Positions 34,395-43,869 of a DNA stretch of 64,000 bases are shown piece by piece (within the stretch, counting starts at the first letter, position 1; every line of letters starts with the position of its first letter). The translations under genes were made by a program, and so were the position numbers. Below the pieces are notes generated by a model. It worked only from the letters and a program-made list of their open reading frames with translations, ran no database searches and was not told the DNA's origin. The stretch is taken from positions 434,001 to 498,000 of the forward strand of contig JAFZOK010000013.1 in the NCBI GenBank assembly GCA_017550655.1, in the 5' to 3' direction. This stretch comes from Bacteroidales bacterium. GTDB lineage: Bacteria; Bacteroidota; Bacteroidia; Bacteroidales; UBA932.

Positions 34395-34961
34395 ATGGAA
34401 ATCAAAGTTTCTAAAGACAACATTGCGCAGGGCGTTGCCAAGATGGAGAACGCCATCACGCATCTTGAGGAAGACCTTAAGACCTACCGTGCAGGCAAGG
34501 CCAACCCTTCCGTGCTCAACAACGTTATGGTGGACTATTACGGCTCGCCGACCGCCATTCCAAAGGTTGCATCCATTACAACTCCTGATCCTAAGAGCAT
34601 GATTGTGCAGCCGTGGGAGAAGAAGATGGTAGGCCCTATCGTTAAGGCCATTATGGACGCCAACCTGGGCTTTACTCCAATCAACAACGGAGAGAATGTA
34701 AGAATCAACATCCCGCCATTGACAGAGGAAAGGAGAAAGGACCTGTGCAAGCAGGCAAGGGGTGCCGGCGAGAACGCCAAGATGAGTATCCGCAACGCCA
34801 GAAGGGAAGTTGTAGAGGCTCACAAGAAGTTCAAGAAAGACGGTCTGGAAGAGGACATCTGCAAGGATGCCGAGGTAGAAATCCAGAAGCACACCGATAC
34901 CTTCACCAAGAAGGTGGATGAAATCGTTGCAGCCAAGGAGAAGGAAATAATGACCGTATAA
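34395..34961 (+). CDS. frr: Ribosome recycling factor
   Basis: A 188-residue protein with the L-shaped three-helix bundle pattern of RRF: MENAITHLEEDLKTYRAGKANPS, VMVDYYGSPTAIPKVASIT, NDGENVRINIPPLTEERRKDL-type segment and RNARREVVEAHKKFKKDGL. It splits post-termination ribosomes with EF-G. Its stop overlaps the next ATG (TAATG). Confidence 0.97.
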   Translation: MEIKVSKDNIAQGVAKMENAITHLEEDLKTYRAGKANPSVLNNVMVDYYGSPTAIPKVASITTPDPKSMIVQPWEKKMVGPIVKAIMDANLGFTPINNGENVRINIPPLTEERRKDLCKQARGAGENAKMSIRNARREVVEAHKKFKKDGLEEDICKDAEVEIQKHTDTFTKKVDEIVAAKEKEIMTV

Positions 34962-35764
34962 TGTCTCTCCCAAAGAAAGGCAGCTATAATTTCAAAATAG
35001 AACAGTACCAGTGCAATGTCCGCAAGATGCTGCGCTTCAGTTTCCTTGTGAACACTATGCTGAGCTCTGCGGACTACCATTCCACGGAAAGGGGCTTTGG
35101 TACGGATTATCTGAATTCCATCGGCAAGACGTGGGTGCTATCCCGTCTTGCCGTTGAAATGTTGAGGATACCTTCAAGGCACGAAGTCATAACCGTGGAG
35201 ACCTGGGTGGAGAAAGTCCATCCGCTTTTCACAAACCGTAATTTCAGGATGAGCATCCAGTCCACGGGAGAAACTCTCGGTTGGGGCAGGAGCGTATGGG
35301 CAATGATAGACACCACAACCCGCCATCCGGCAGACCTGATGGAAATAAAGAACGGCCGGATAATGGACTTTGTAACGCCGCCGGACCATCCTGATTTCAT
35401 TGAAGTTCCAATCACAAAGCCAGTAAGGATCCAGATGGAAGACGCCACCCTTGCAAGGGAGGTGCCCACTTTCTTCAGCGATGTGGATTTCAACGGCCAT
35501 ATCAACTCCATGCGCTATTTGGACCATATCCTGGATCTGTTCCCTCTTGACTGGCACAAGAAGAACAACATCAAGCGTCTGGACATCGCCTACATCGCTG
35601 AGGGAAGACCTGAAGTTCCTATCAGGATTTACAGAAATGTCCCTACAGAAAACAAGGAGGACAACACTACAGACTACGGCTTCAAGATTCTGCAGCATCT
35701 CCCTGAAAATAAAGAAGAGACGGAAGCCTGCCGCCTCCGTCTCCGCACAATTCCTCTGATTTAA
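34961..35764 (+). CDS. Acyl-ACP thioesterase family protein
   Basis: A 267-residue double hot-dog protein of the FatA/FatB-like (PF01643) family: RGFGTDYLNSIGKTWVLSRLAVEM, VETWVEKVHPLFTNRNFRM, ESTGETLGWGRSVW-type segment, and in the second half FSDVDFNGHINSMRYLDHILD with the Asp, Asn and His of the active site. It hydrolyses acyl-ACP to free fatty acid. Translation is coupled to frr by TAATG. The gap to the convergent pgk is five bases. Confidence 0.88.
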   Translation: MSLPKKGSYNFKIEQYQCNVRKMLRFSFLVNTMLSSADYHSTERGFGTDYLNSIGKTWVLSRLAVEMLRIPSRHEVITVETWVEKVHPLFTNRNFRMSIQSTGETLGWGRSVWAMIDTTTRHPADLMEIKNGRIMDFVTPPDHPDFIEVPITKPVRIQMEDATLAREVPTFFSDVDFNGHINSMRYLDHILDLFPLDWHKKNNIKRLDIAYIAEGRPEVPIRIYRNVPTENKEDNTTDYGFKILQHLPENKEETEACRLRLRTIPLI

Positions 35765-35769
35765 ATCAG

Positions 35770-37026
35770 TTACTCAACGATAGCCTTGATGCCCGGGAGG
35801 AGTTTTCCCTCGAGGCTTTCCAGCATTGCTCCGCCACCGGTGGAAACATAGCTGACCTTGTCTGCAAAGCCCATCTGGTTAACTGCGGCAACAGAGTCTC
35901 CGCCTCCAACGAGTGTGAACACTCCCTTCTCCTGCGTTGCCTTTGCAAGAGCCTTTGCGATGTAGAGTGTTCCCTCTGCAAACCGTGGCATCTCGAACAC
36001 TCCCACAGGACCATTCCAGAGCACGGTCTTGGAGTTCAGGATAACTTCCTCAACCTCAACCAGGAAGTCTGTTCCGGCATCCATTCCCATCCATCCGTCA
36101 GGAATCTCGTCGATTTTGACAATCATCTTTGTGGCATCGTTCTCAAAGCGGTTGGCTGCAACGGCATATTTTGGAATGTAAACCTTTGTTCCCTTTTCTT
36201 CGGCAGTCTTTAGAATATCAAGTGCCACTTGGATCTGGTCATCCTCACAGAGAGAATTTCCAATCTTTCCGCCCCTGGCCTTAACGAAGGTGAAAGCCAT
36301 TCCACCGCCGATAACCAGGTTGTCAACCTTCTCCACAAGGTTCTGGAGAATGCCGATCTTGGAAGAAACCTTGCTGCCGCCGATGATTGCGGTAACCGGG
36401 TGCTGAGGATCCTTTACCACCTTGTCGATGGCCTTGATTTCTCCTTCCATAATGTAGCCGAACATCTTGTCCTCAGGGAAATACTCGGCGATAAGCGCTG
36501 TAGAAGCGTGAGCCCTATGGGCGGTTCCGAAAGCATCGTTGATGTAGCAGTCTGCGTAAGAAGCCAGGTGCTTTGTAAACTCCTTCTGGCTCTCCTTTAC
36601 CTTTGCCTTGGCGGCCTTCTTCTCCTCGTCGGATGCGTCATCGCTGAGTCCTCTTGGCTTGCCCTCTTCCTCTGCATAGAAACGCAGGTTCTCGAGAAGC
36701 AGAACCTCGCCAGGCTTCAGGTTCTTTGCGGCCTCGTCTGCCTTCTGGCAATCCGGGCAGAACTGGATCTTCTGTCCGAGAAGTTCCTCAACCTTGTAGA
36801 TTATGTGCTCCAGAGAGTATTTCTTGTCCACTCCCTTCGGCCTTCCCAGATGGGACATAAGTATGATGGATCCGCCACCTTCCAGAACCTTCTTGATGGT
36901 TGGAATGGCGGCGCGTATTCTAGTGTCGTCCGTAACCTTGAAATCCTTGTCCAGCGGAACATTGAAGTCCACCCTGGCAATAACTCTCTTGCCTTTGAAA
37001 TCGTAAGTGTCGATAAACTTCTGCAT
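35770..37026 (-). CDS. pgk: Phosphoglycerate kinase
   Basis: A 418-residue glycolytic kinase. It starts [23 protein letters not shown] and has [67 protein letters not shown], and the C-terminal [13 protein letters not shown] and [13 protein letters not shown]. It makes ATP from 1,3-bisphosphoglycerate. A divergent -7 box is shared upstream with the methyltransferase gene. Confidence 0.97.
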   Translation of the reverse strand: MQKFIDTYDFKGKRVIARVDFNVPLDKDFKVTDDTRIRAAIPTIKKVLEGGGSIILMSHLGRPKGVDKKYSLEHIIYKVEELLGQKIQFCPDCQKADEAAKNLKPGEVLLLENLRFYAEEEGKPRGLSDDASDEEKKAAKAKVKESQKEFTKHLASYADCYINDAFGTAHRAHASTALIAEYFPEDKMFGYIMEGEIKAIDKVVKDPQHPVTAIIGGSKVSSKIGILQNLVEKVDNLVIGGGMAFTFVKARGGKIGNSLCEDDQIQVALDILKTAEEKGTKVYIPKYAVAANRFENDATKMIVKIDEIPDGWMGMDAGTDFLVEVEEVILNSKTVLWNGPVGVFEMPRFAEGTLYIAKALAKATQEKGVFTLVGGGDSVAAVNQMGFADKVSYVSTGGGAMLESLEGKLLPGIKAIVE

Positions 37027-37076
37027 AATTAAGGAAATATTAAATTCTTGAATATTCTAGGTCTTAAAATCCGCCG

Positions 37077-37099
37077 CAAAATTAATAATTTTATCTTTG
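37077..37099. promoter_or_regulatory. Divergent -7 boxes for pgk and the methyltransferase gene
   Basis: Minus strand TAATTTTG (37077-37084) for pgk (leader about 45 bases) and plus strand TATCTTTG (37092-37099) for the gene at 37114 (14 bases before the ATG). They lie seven bases apart. Confidence 0.55.
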
Positions 37100-37113
37100 T
37101 ACTTGTTAAGACT

Positions 37114-38109
37114 ATGGCACAGACAGAGCACAACATATCCATTGAAAGCCCGGCTGGGTGGAAAGACTATGAAATTATAGATTCCGGAGACGGCTATAAA
37201 CTGGAACGTTTCGGGAATTTTGTGCTTTCCCGCCCGGAACCGAAGGCCCTTTGGAGCAAAAGCCTCAGCGATGCGGAATGGAGGAAAGCCGCCCATACCG
37301 TATTCCATCCCGGTGCCGGATTCGGCAAGGCCGGAAAGGAAGATGTGGGAACCTGGGAGATGCTCAAAAAGATGCCGGACCGCTGGTATATCGAGTACAA
37401 GGGCAAGGACCGTCTTGCTTCCGAGTGGAGCAGCGCCCGGCACGGCATTCCGGAGGAAAGCGGCCTGTATCTGAAACTCAGGCTCGGCCTTACGTCTTTC
37501 AAGCACGTGGGAGTTTTCCCGGAACAGGCCTCCAACTGGGAATGGATATACACTCATACCCAGATGCTGCAGAACAAGGCGAAGCTTGCCGGTGGAAACG
37601 CAAAGGTCCTGAACCTTTTCGCCTACACGGGAGCCGCTTCTCTTGCCGCTAAATGCGCAGGAGCGGAAGTTACTCACGTGGATTCCGTCAAGCAGGTTGT
37701 CAATTGGGCCAAGGAAAATATGGGTCTGTCTTCCCTGGACAACATCCGCTGGATTGTGGATGATGCGCTTAAGTTTGTAAAGAGGGAAATTCGCAGAGGA
37801 AACGTCTATAACGGCCTGATTCTTGATCCACCGGCATACGGCCACGGGCCGGACGGAGAGCGCTGGAAGCTGGACGAACTGCTGTTCGAGATGCTCGGGG
37901 AATGCTCAAAGATCGTGTCAAGGGAGAATTCGTTTGTGGTGCTGAACCTTTATTCCAACGGATATTCGGCGCTGCTGGCGGACACTTTGCTGAAGAAAGC
38001 CTTCGGCGAGCATAAAGACAGGGAATACACTTGCGGAGAACTTGTTCTTGAAGACAGTTTCAAGAAGGTGATTCCGCTAAGCGTTTTTGCAAGAATGTTT
38101 ACAAAGTAA
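37114..38109 (+). CDS. Class I SAM-dependent methyltransferase, RlmI/RlmK-like
   Basis: A 331-residue enzyme. Conserved motifs: VLNLFAYTGAASLAAKCAGAEVTHVDS (SAM binding, about 188-212) and LILDPPAYGHG (catalytic/DPPxYG motif at about 255). The N-terminal 150 residues are a distinct family-specific region with FGNFVLSRPEPKALW. The pattern resembles the RlmI group of 23S rRNA cytosine-C5 methyltransferases, although the RlmI PUA domain is not evident. The start at 37114 follows the -7 box; the frame extends 22 codons upstream without good support. It ends one base before lgt. Confidence 0.85.
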   Translation: MAQTEHNISIESPAGWKDYEIIDSGDGYKLERFGNFVLSRPEPKALWSKSLSDAEWRKAAHTVFHPGAGFGKAGKEDVGTWEMLKKMPDRWYIEYKGKDRLASEWSSARHGIPEESGLYLKLRLGLTSFKHVGVFPEQASNWEWIYTHTQMLQNKAKLAGGNAKVLNLFAYTGAASLAAKCAGAEVTHVDSVKQVVNWAKENMGLSSLDNIRWIVDDALKFVKREIRRGNVYNGLILDPPAYGHGPDGERWKLDELLFEMLGECSKIVSRENSFVVLNLYSNGYSALLADTLLKKAFGEHKDREYTCGELVLEDSFKKVIPLSVFARMFTK

Positions 38110-38110
38110 T

Positions 38111-38959
38111 ATGATACAGACTTTACTGGCAGTCAAGTGGGATGTAAGCCCTTATATTTTCTCCATCGGAGGAGTTCAGTTAAGATGGTACGGAGTACTT
38201 TTCATCTCGGGCTTCATCTTCGGATATTATCTTTTTTCCAAGTTCTACAAGAGAGAGGGGCTTCCTTCCAAACTTCTGGACCCGATGCTGTATATGCTAC
38301 TTATCTGCGCTCTGGTGGGAGCAAGGCTCGGCCATGTTTTCTTCTACGACAGAGACTTCTATCTGGCAAATCCGGGAGAAATCCTCAAGGTATGGCACGG
38401 CGGACTTGCCAGCCACGGAGGAGCAATCGCCATCCTGTTTGGAATTTGGTGGTATGCCCACAAGTACGGCAAGAAGTACAAGATTGACTATGTCTGGATT
38501 TGCGACCGCCTGGCCCTTGCAATTCCTTTTGCCGGTATGGCAATCAGACTCGGAAATCTGATGAATTCGGAAATCTACGGATACGAGACAAGCGTTCCTT
38601 GGGGCTTCATTTTCGTCCGCGACAATCAAAGCGTTCCTCATCATCCGACACAACTTTACGAGGCACTCTCATACCTTCTGATAGGCCTCATATTGAACTG
38701 GATATATCGCAGACATAAAGACAACAAGAAAGCCCCTTATAGAGGCTTCCTGTTCGGTTTGTTCCTGGTTCTCCTGTTTGGAGCAAGGTTCCTGATAGAA
38801 TTCTTCAAGCTTCCTCAGGAGGGTTCAGACGCTGTAGCCGCTGCTGCCGGAAGGGTTCTGAACAACGGACAGCTTCTCAGCATTCCGTTTGTGGTTGCCG
38901 GACTGATATTCATCATTGCCAGCTACCGGTTCAAGAAACCTATGCTTAGGGAAGAATAA
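38111..38959 (+). CDS. lgt: Prolipoprotein diacylglyceryl transferase
   Basis: A 282-residue integral membrane enzyme with about seven helices. Characteristic segments: SIGGVQLRWYGVLFISGF, GARLGHVFFYDRDFY, WHGGLASHGGAI, GMAIRLGNLMNSEIYG (phosphatidylglycerol-binding Arg), HHPTQLYEAL and the FRFLIE-like GARFLIEFFKLPQE. It adds the diacylglyceryl group to the lipobox cysteine, the first step in lipoprotein maturation. The start at 38111 is one base after the methyltransferase stop; the upstream ATG at 38087 would overlap that gene. It serves the many lipoproteins encoded nearby. Confidence 0.95.
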   Translation: MIQTLLAVKWDVSPYIFSIGGVQLRWYGVLFISGFIFGYYLFSKFYKREGLPSKLLDPMLYMLLICALVGARLGHVFFYDRDFYLANPGEILKVWHGGLASHGGAIAILFGIWWYAHKYGKKYKIDYVWICDRLALAIPFAGMAIRLGNLMNSEIYGYETSVPWGFIFVRDNQSVPHHPTQLYEALSYLLIGLILNWIYRRHKDNKKAPYRGFLFGLFLVLLFGARFLIEFFKLPQEGSDAVAAAAGRVLNNGQLLSIPFVVAGLIFIIASYRFKKPMLREE

Positions 38960-38964
38960 GTCCT

Positions 38965-40557
38965 TTATTTCTTCTTCCTTTCCTTAATCCCCTTCCATCT
39001 GGTGGAGGTCTTCAGGTACCTTTCCGCCATCTTGAGGGCTTTGTCCAGAGTTTTGCCTTCAATCGCCGAGCCATCGTCCCAGAACAAAGGCATTCCGCTC
39101 AGCTCTACAACCTTGTAGTTTCCGTTTTCTTCCTTTGTTACGGCAACCGGGATGTTTGTTCCGTCCATGTCAGGTACCTGCTTTATCCACAAGCCTGTAT
39201 ATTGCGGATTCCTGGCGCTTTCAGACCATGCGTAACCCATCCCGTATTTTCCATCCTTCTCCGTTATTACAAGTTCCTTGGTGGAGGCGCCGGAATAATA
39301 GTTGTGGACGGCCTCGTACATCTTGCCCTCGATAGGGATGATGTTGTCATACTCGCACGGCAAAAGCTCCTGAGAACCCATTGAGTGTTTTGCGTCATGA
39401 GTGTGGGTGACAGCAACAAAACCCATCTTGTCTCCATTTTTAACCTTGTAGTAATCTTCCCAGAACTTTGCATCTCCACCCTTCAGGTTATACATTCCGG
39501 TGAGTATGATGTCGTCATATTTTTCGTCAGACCTTCCGCCGAACATGGTATTTCCGTTGAAATCCATAATCTTGCTCTTTCCTGTTTTGTAGTCCTTTGC
39601 GATTACGGCAACATCATCAAACTCACTCATAGGATCCGGCGTAAAGGCGAGCTCTACATTGGAATACTCTCCTTCCCATACCACAAAGTCCCAAGGCTCT
39701 TTCTGCCGAACCTTTCCGATAATCCAGTGGGTATATCCTTCGTCGTCCACAACCGACAGGGCCATAGGGCTTCCCGGATACTTTGCTCCATAAGAAATCA
39801 CATCGTCAAACTCGCAAGGCATAATTTCCTTGCCTCCCTTGTCGTTGATGGAAACTATACCCCACTTGCCGGTTTTTACAGATTTCATAGGCGATCCGTT
39901 AAGGTCCACCATTCGGATTTCACAGTATTTGCCCGGCTTGATCTGCCAGTTTCCACTGGCGTTATCCCAGATACCTTCCTTTCCTCCCTGCTCCTTGATG
40001 CCGTGGATTCCCCATTGTTTGTCAGGATTGGGATTGTGGTAATTGTGACGGTCGGAGTTTGCGGAACTTCCGTGGAATATTTTCTTTCCCAGCGCAAATA
40101 ACCCCTCAGCGATCAGGCTTCCTACCGCATATCCGGCAGCCTCCGCTACCTGCAGCATTGCCTGCCCTTCCGCTGTTTCCCTTATAGGTTTTGGTGGAAC
40201 ATAAACGGTCTGTGTCTGGTTATATGTTACGATGCGATGATCTCCTGTAGTGTTTGCATTGTAATTGTTGGAGCCTGTATACGGCTGGAAATTTTGATTT
40301 TGGCCGGATGTGTTCCGGTCTCCCTCATAGCAAGGATAGCCTCTTTTATGCGGTTCCCTTCTCGGTGAATTGCTTCTGTTTGCCCCGCAATAAACGCAGA
40401 CAGGATCGCTTACCGGAGGAACGTTAGGCGTAATCCCGTAAGACCTGATGGCGTCCAATGCACTTTGTGCGTGACATTTGTTTCCGCTGGAAGGGAGCAT
40501 AAGAAATGCTGTGCAAAACAGGAATATAAACAAGGCGGATTTTAAGAACGTTTTCAT
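38965..40557 (-). CDS. Exported WG-repeat protein
   Basis: A 530-residue protein with signal peptide (cleavage after NKCHAQ). An early CVYCGA / YPCYEGDRN segment (about 35-70) holds a cysteine-rich stretch that may bind metal. From about 185 on there are WG-repeat units (QWGIHGIKEQGGKEGIW, KWGIVSINDKGGKEIMP, KMGFVAVTH, KYGMGYAW). WG repeats form beta-propeller-like binding domains often seen in Bacteroidota surface proteins. Function is unknown. A five-base gap separates it from the convergent lgt. Confidence 0.82.
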   Translation of the reverse strand: MKTFLKSALFIFLFCTAFLMLPSSGNKCHAQSALDAIRSYGITPNVPPVSDPVCVYCGANRSNSPRREPHKRGYPCYEGDRNTSGQNQNFQPYTGSNNYNANTTGDHRIVTYNQTQTVYVPPKPIRETAEGQAMLQVAEAAGYAVGSLIAEGLFALGKKIFHGSSANSDRHNYHNPNPDKQWGIHGIKEQGGKEGIWDNASGNWQIKPGKYCEIRMVDLNGSPMKSVKTGKWGIVSINDKGGKEIMPCEFDDVISYGAKYPGSPMALSVVDDEGYTHWIIGKVRQKEPWDFVVWEGEYSNVELAFTPDPMSEFDDVAVIAKDYKTGKSKIMDFNGNTMFGGRSDEKYDDIILTGMYNLKGGDAKFWEDYYKVKNGDKMGFVAVTHTHDAKHSMGSQELLPCEYDNIIPIEGKMYEAVHNYYSGASTKELVITEKDGKYGMGYAWSESARNPQYTGLWIKQVPDMDGTNIPVAVTKEENGNYKVVELSGMPLFWDDGSAIEGKTLDKALKMAERYLKTSTRWKGIKERKKK

Positions 40558-40574
40558 AATCGTCGAACTTATGT

Positions 40575-40607
40575 TTTGTCAAAGATAACAGAATTTGTAT
40601 AACTTTG
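40575..40607 (+). promoter_or_regulatory. Promoter of the secreted protein gene, overlapping a divergent -7 box
   Basis: TTTG (40575-40578), spacer of 21 bases, TAACTTTG (40600-40607) serve the plus-strand gene at 40631. On the minus strand TATCTTTG (40580-40587) serves the WG-repeat gene. The divergent elements interleave. Confidence 0.6.
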
Positions 40608-40630
40608 AACCGGTTAAACAAAATATGGTT

Positions 40631-41413
40631 ATGAAAAAGTTAGCATTACTTGCCATTCTAATTATAGTTGCCTCCAGCGCATATTCCCAGAATAACGGAA
40701 CCGCAGCCAGAAAAACCAGAGCCCGTACCGGCGCTCAGACTACAACCACAACCACAAATAAGCCTCAACAAGCAACCCAGAACCGTCCGACTCCCGGCGC
40801 CCCGAAGATTTCACAGCCACAGGATCTTACACCGGTTGAGATTTCCGGTACGCTCAAGACAATGCTGAAGAGCGACTATATGACTTTCTGCAACATCCCG
40901 ATGAATGCCCCGATAGAGTTTTTTGGAGAAGATATGGAGGATGCGGACTTTGATTATGAAGAAGAGTTGACAGAGAACATGCTCTTGTCAGGCTATCCCC
41001 TAGTGGAAGTGTTTACTGGAATTTTTCCTGCAATGCCTGTAACTGTATATGTTCACTTCAATAAAGACAGGTATGTCTATCGCGTGGAGGTTCAGACAAC
41101 TCCGAATACTGATGATAACACCCGTGCCCTTTTCAACAACTGGCACAACAGGCTTCAGGTTTATATAGATGGCGGAAAGGGAGACAATGTGGATGATCCT
41201 ATGGCCTACTCCCAGTCCGGCCCTGGAGTATACAATTTAACCTTCTTTCCATCAGACAACAGCGAAGATCCTATAAAGGGGTGGATCCTGCTAAAAATCA
41301 GATACAGGGATAAGTCAGAAGAGGGTTATGACGAGAATCACTCCTCGTTCATAACGGTAGACTACATAGATTACCACAACTCTCCGGAGGAGTACAAGCA
41401 AAGTTCCAACTAG
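40631..41413 (+). CDS. Secreted protein of unknown function
   Basis: A 260-residue exported protein: signal from MKKLALLAILIIV to SSAYSQ, then a Thr/Pro-rich low-complexity stretch (TTTTTTNKPQQATQ) and a globular region of about 190 residues rich in acidic residues and aromatics (FFGEDMEDADFDYEEEL, VTVYVHFNKDRYVYRVEV, FITVDYIDYHN). I do not recognise the family. An ATG six bases upstream in frame is an alternative start. It has its own promoter and a seven-base gap to the convergent SGNH hydrolase gene. Confidence 0.72.
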   Translation: MKKLALLAILIIVASSAYSQNNGTAARKTRARTGAQTTTTTTNKPQQATQNRPTPGAPKISQPQDLTPVEISGTLKTMLKSDYMTFCNIPMNAPIEFFGEDMEDADFDYEEELTENMLLSGYPLVEVFTGIFPAMPVTVYVHFNKDRYVYRVEVQTTPNTDDNTRALFNNWHNRLQVYIDGGKGDNVDDPMAYSQSGPGVYNLTFFPSDNSEDPIKGWILLKIRYRDKSEEGYDENHSSFITVDYIDYHNSPEEYKQSSN

Positions 41414-41420
41414 AACCCTT

Positions 41421-42566
41421 TTATTTCAAATGTTTCAAAAGGCGCCGCGAAAAGTTTGTGGTGCCCAGGTCCGTCATGTGGTTGCCGTCCACGGTGTCCT
41501 CGTTGCCGATGCCCTTTTTCTTTGACACATCTATGAACCTGAGGTTTTTCAGAGGGCCAGTCTGGAAGGATTCTCCGGTAACCGGATCCTTGAGTGTGGT
41601 TCCGTGTTTTTTGAGCCTTTTGTAGATATCGCGGATAAGGATGTTTTCCTTTATCATATCATCGTTATTGCCCGGCAAGATAAACTGCTGCGGGTACTCG
41701 AAGTTGTTGACCAGATAAACCGGAGTATTAGGGTTGGAATAGGCAATCCATCCAATGAAATAGTCAGAGCTGTCGCGAGTGGTATTGTATGTGCAATTCG
41801 GCAGGCAGTCAAGCACGTATTCAGACACTGGAATAGTCTTGATCCAGTCCGCCATATTGCCGTCCATCCTTCCGTTGCCGGAAAAGCCGAGGTTGATTAC
41901 GGGCTTGTCCAGTCTCCTGGAGATGATTGAAGGGTATGCCATTCCCGGACGGGAAACGCAGCCGCCCTGGGTAATGCTGGTTCCGTAGAACAGTATCGGA
42001 AGCCCTCCCTCAGCGAGGCTTCCCGACGGAGCATAGATTGTGGCGGTGGAATCTATTCCTATCTCCATATTGTCAACTCCGTCGTACAGAGGGAGATAGA
42101 TCATATATTCCTTCTTTCCTCCGTACATTTTCCTTACGAAGACGCTGTTGGAGTTCTTGCCGTTAGGGAATGCGGTTCCTGCAAATTTCCAGTCCTTGCC
42201 TTTATCCAGGACATAGAGGTCCATTCCCTTGATTCCGGTGTAGGCCATGTGGCTCATTCCGAAGTTATAAGTCAGCGTCCATTTTGCTCCGATGCACTGT
42301 GCGTCTGTAGAGAAACGGATGGCGATTCCGGCTCCGTCGCATCCAAGTTCCCAGAGTTCTTTCCTTACTATTCCCTTGAGCCTGTTTGGAATACGGTAAT
42401 AGTAGCAGCTGTCTGCATCCGGCTTTTCCGCCTGCCCGAGCATCACAGCTTCGCCATTGGCGATAAGCTCTTTAACATCGTAATACTTGAGTTCTGAGGC
42501 CTTCTGCGCAGCGGCAAACTGCAATGAAGCCGCAACAAGCAGCATCGCTGTAAATAACTTCTTCAT
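41421..42566 (-). CDS. Exported SGNH/GDSL-type hydrolase
   Basis: A 381-residue protein with a signal peptide (MKKLFTAMLLVAASLQFAAAQ). The N-terminal 170 residues form a jelly-roll-like carbohydrate-associated domain (MSHMAYTGIKGMDLYVLDKG, GGKKEYMIYLPLY), followed by an SGNH esterase domain with block I LFYGTSITQGGC (Ser at about 204), block III GFSGNGRMD and the C-terminal DGNHMTDLG containing the catalytic Asp and His. Such proteins deacetylate or de-esterify polysaccharides. The gene begins one base after miaA in the same direction, so it is cotranscribed with it. Confidence 0.87.
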   Translation of the reverse strand: MKKLFTAMLLVAASLQFAAAQKASELKYYDVKELIANGEAVMLGQAEKPDADSCYYYRIPNRLKGIVRKELWELGCDGAGIAIRFSTDAQCIGAKWTLTYNFGMSHMAYTGIKGMDLYVLDKGKDWKFAGTAFPNGKNSNSVFVRKMYGGKKEYMIYLPLYDGVDNMEIGIDSTATIYAPSGSLAEGGLPILFYGTSITQGGCVSRPGMAYPSIISRRLDKPVINLGFSGNGRMDGNMADWIKTIPVSEYVLDCLPNCTYNTTRDSSDYFIGWIAYSNPNTPVYLVNNFEYPQQFILPGNNDDMIKENILIRDIYKRLKKHGTTLKDPVTGESFQTGPLKNLRFIDVSKKKGIGNEDTVDGNHMTDLGTTNFSRRLLKHLK

Positions 42567-42567
42567 A

Positions 42568-43506
42568 TCAGTCTGTTTTTATCCATTCTATCTTTATTCC
42601 ACGGCGTTCCATTCCGCGGAGCCAGGTCATCTGCCTCTTTGCAAACTGATGGATTGCAATGGCAAGATGCTCTTTCATGTAATCGTAAGAAATCTCTCCG
42701 GTAATGTATTGCGTAAGGAACTTGTATTCAAGGCCGTAATAAATCAGGTCTTCAGGTTTGATACCCTTTCCCAGCAGAGTTTTCACCTCGTCAACCATAC
42801 CGTTTTTCAGCCTTTCCTCCAAGCGACGGTCTATCCTCTGGTTGCGCCTTTCGCGGTCAGGATTCAGGGCAATGTAATGGACATTTTCCGGATGGATTCC
42901 GGTTTCTTCCTTTTGCGGAATCCTGTCGTATGCAAGTTCTATCTCAATTGCCCTGATGACTCTTTTCCTAGTGTCAAAATCCGTGTTGTTGTGAGGAATA
43001 GTGCCGTGCTTTGCCTTGAGGTCAGAGAGCATCGCGATAAGTTCTTCCATACTCTTTTTCTCCAGTTCAGCACGAAGTTCCGGATCCGGTGCAACTTCCT
43101 TAAGGTCATAATCTTTGCACACGGCCTCTATGTATAATCCGCTACCTCCGCAAAGAATCGGGAAGATGTTTTCTCCTTTTAACTTTTCATATACTTTCCG
43201 GAAATCTTTCTTGTAGCGGAACAGGTCGTATTTTTCTCCCGCCTCGGCGATATCAATGAGATGATACGGAATCTCTCCGTACTCGGCGATATCCTTGCCG
43301 GTGCCGATATCCATTCCGCGGTAGACCTGCCGGGAATCTGCAGAAATGATATGGCACTCCCTGAACGGAATTTCTCCGTTTTTGCACAGGGAGTTAATCC
43401 ACCTTGCAACCTTCACCGCAAACGCCGTCTTGCCGGAAGCCGTAGGCCCCATAATCACAAGCATATCGCAGAGTGTCCATTCCCGTTTGAAAGAATCCGC
43501 CTCCAT
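42568..43506 (-). CDS. miaA: tRNA dimethylallyltransferase
   Basis: A 312-residue enzyme that adds the isopentenyl group to A37 of tRNAs reading UNN codons. P-loop LVIMGPTASGKTAFAVKVA near 17-35, ISADSRQVYRGMDIGTGK, YHLIDIAEAGEKYDL, ILCGGSGLYIEAV, DTRKRVIRAIEIELA and QFAKRQMTWLRGM near the C-terminus. Start may be 43506 or the ATG at 43464 (MLVIMGPT). A hairpin (GCGTTT ATC AAACGC, 43530-43544) lies 24 bases upstream. The downstream SGNH gene follows by one base. Confidence 0.95.
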   Translation of the reverse strand: MEADSFKREWTLCDMLVIMGPTASGKTAFAVKVARWINSLCKNGEIPFRECHIISADSRQVYRGMDIGTGKDIAEYGEIPYHLIDIAEAGEKYDLFRYKKDFRKVYEKLKGENIFPILCGGSGLYIEAVCKDYDLKEVAPDPELRAELEKKSMEELIAMLSDLKAKHGTIPHNNTDFDTRKRVIRAIEIELAYDRIPQKEETGIHPENVHYIALNPDRERRNQRIDRRLEERLKNGMVDEVKTLLGKGIKPEDLIYYGLEYKFLTQYITGEISYDYMKEHLAIAIHQFAKRQMTWLRGMERRGIKIEWIKTD

Positions 43507-43570
43507 ATTAACAAGATTAACAGGCTTTAGCGTTTATCAAACGCAAGTTATGGATTTTTTGCTCACATTC

Positions 43571-43616
43571 TTTGTGAGTTTAAGATTATATATTAAATTT
43601 GTACACTATAATGTAC
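43571..43616 (+). promoter_or_regulatory. Promoter and palindromic operator of the antitoxin/toxin operon
   Basis: TTTG (43571-43574), 19-base spacer, TAAATTTG (43594-43601): a perfect Bacteroidota promoter. The inverted repeat GTACA/TGTAC (arms 43601-43605 and 43612-43616, six-base centre) begins at the last base of the -7 box, so a bound antitoxin would cover the start site. A second 6-bp repeat CTCACA/TGTGAG (43562-43578) overlaps the -33 element. The TSS is about 43606, 18 bases before the antitoxin start. Confidence 0.82.
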
Positions 43617-43623
43617 GTTTATT

Positions 43624-43869
43624 ATGGTTGTAATTAGCTCTTCTGAATTGAGAAGCAACATGAAAAAATACTTGGACATAGCAGCCAAGAATGAAAAGGT
43701 TCTCATACAAAGGGGAAAGAATGAAACATTTCTCCTGGTAGCGCAACAGGATTCCGTAGAATATGATTTGTCCCGTTCTATTTCAGTAGACGAAGTCATT
43801 TCTAAAGTTCGTGAAGGGTTGGAAGATATGTTTGAGAGAAAAAAGAACTTTAGAAAGATTGCGAAATGA
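43624..43869 (+). CDS. Phd/YefM-like type II antitoxin
   Basis: An 81-residue protein with the Phd/YefM fold at the N-terminus (VISSSELRSNMKKYLDIAAKNEKVLIQRGKNETFLLV), which binds the operon's operator as a dimer, and an acidic/amphipathic C-terminal tail (DEVISKVREGLEDMFERKKN) that would wrap the toxin. It overlaps the toxin gene by ATGA (43866-43869). The DNA is AT-rich compared with neighbours. Confidence 0.88.
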   Translation: MVVISSSELRSNMKKYLDIAAKNEKVLIQRGKNETFLLVAQQDSVEYDLSRSISVDEVISKVREGLEDMFERKKNFRKIAK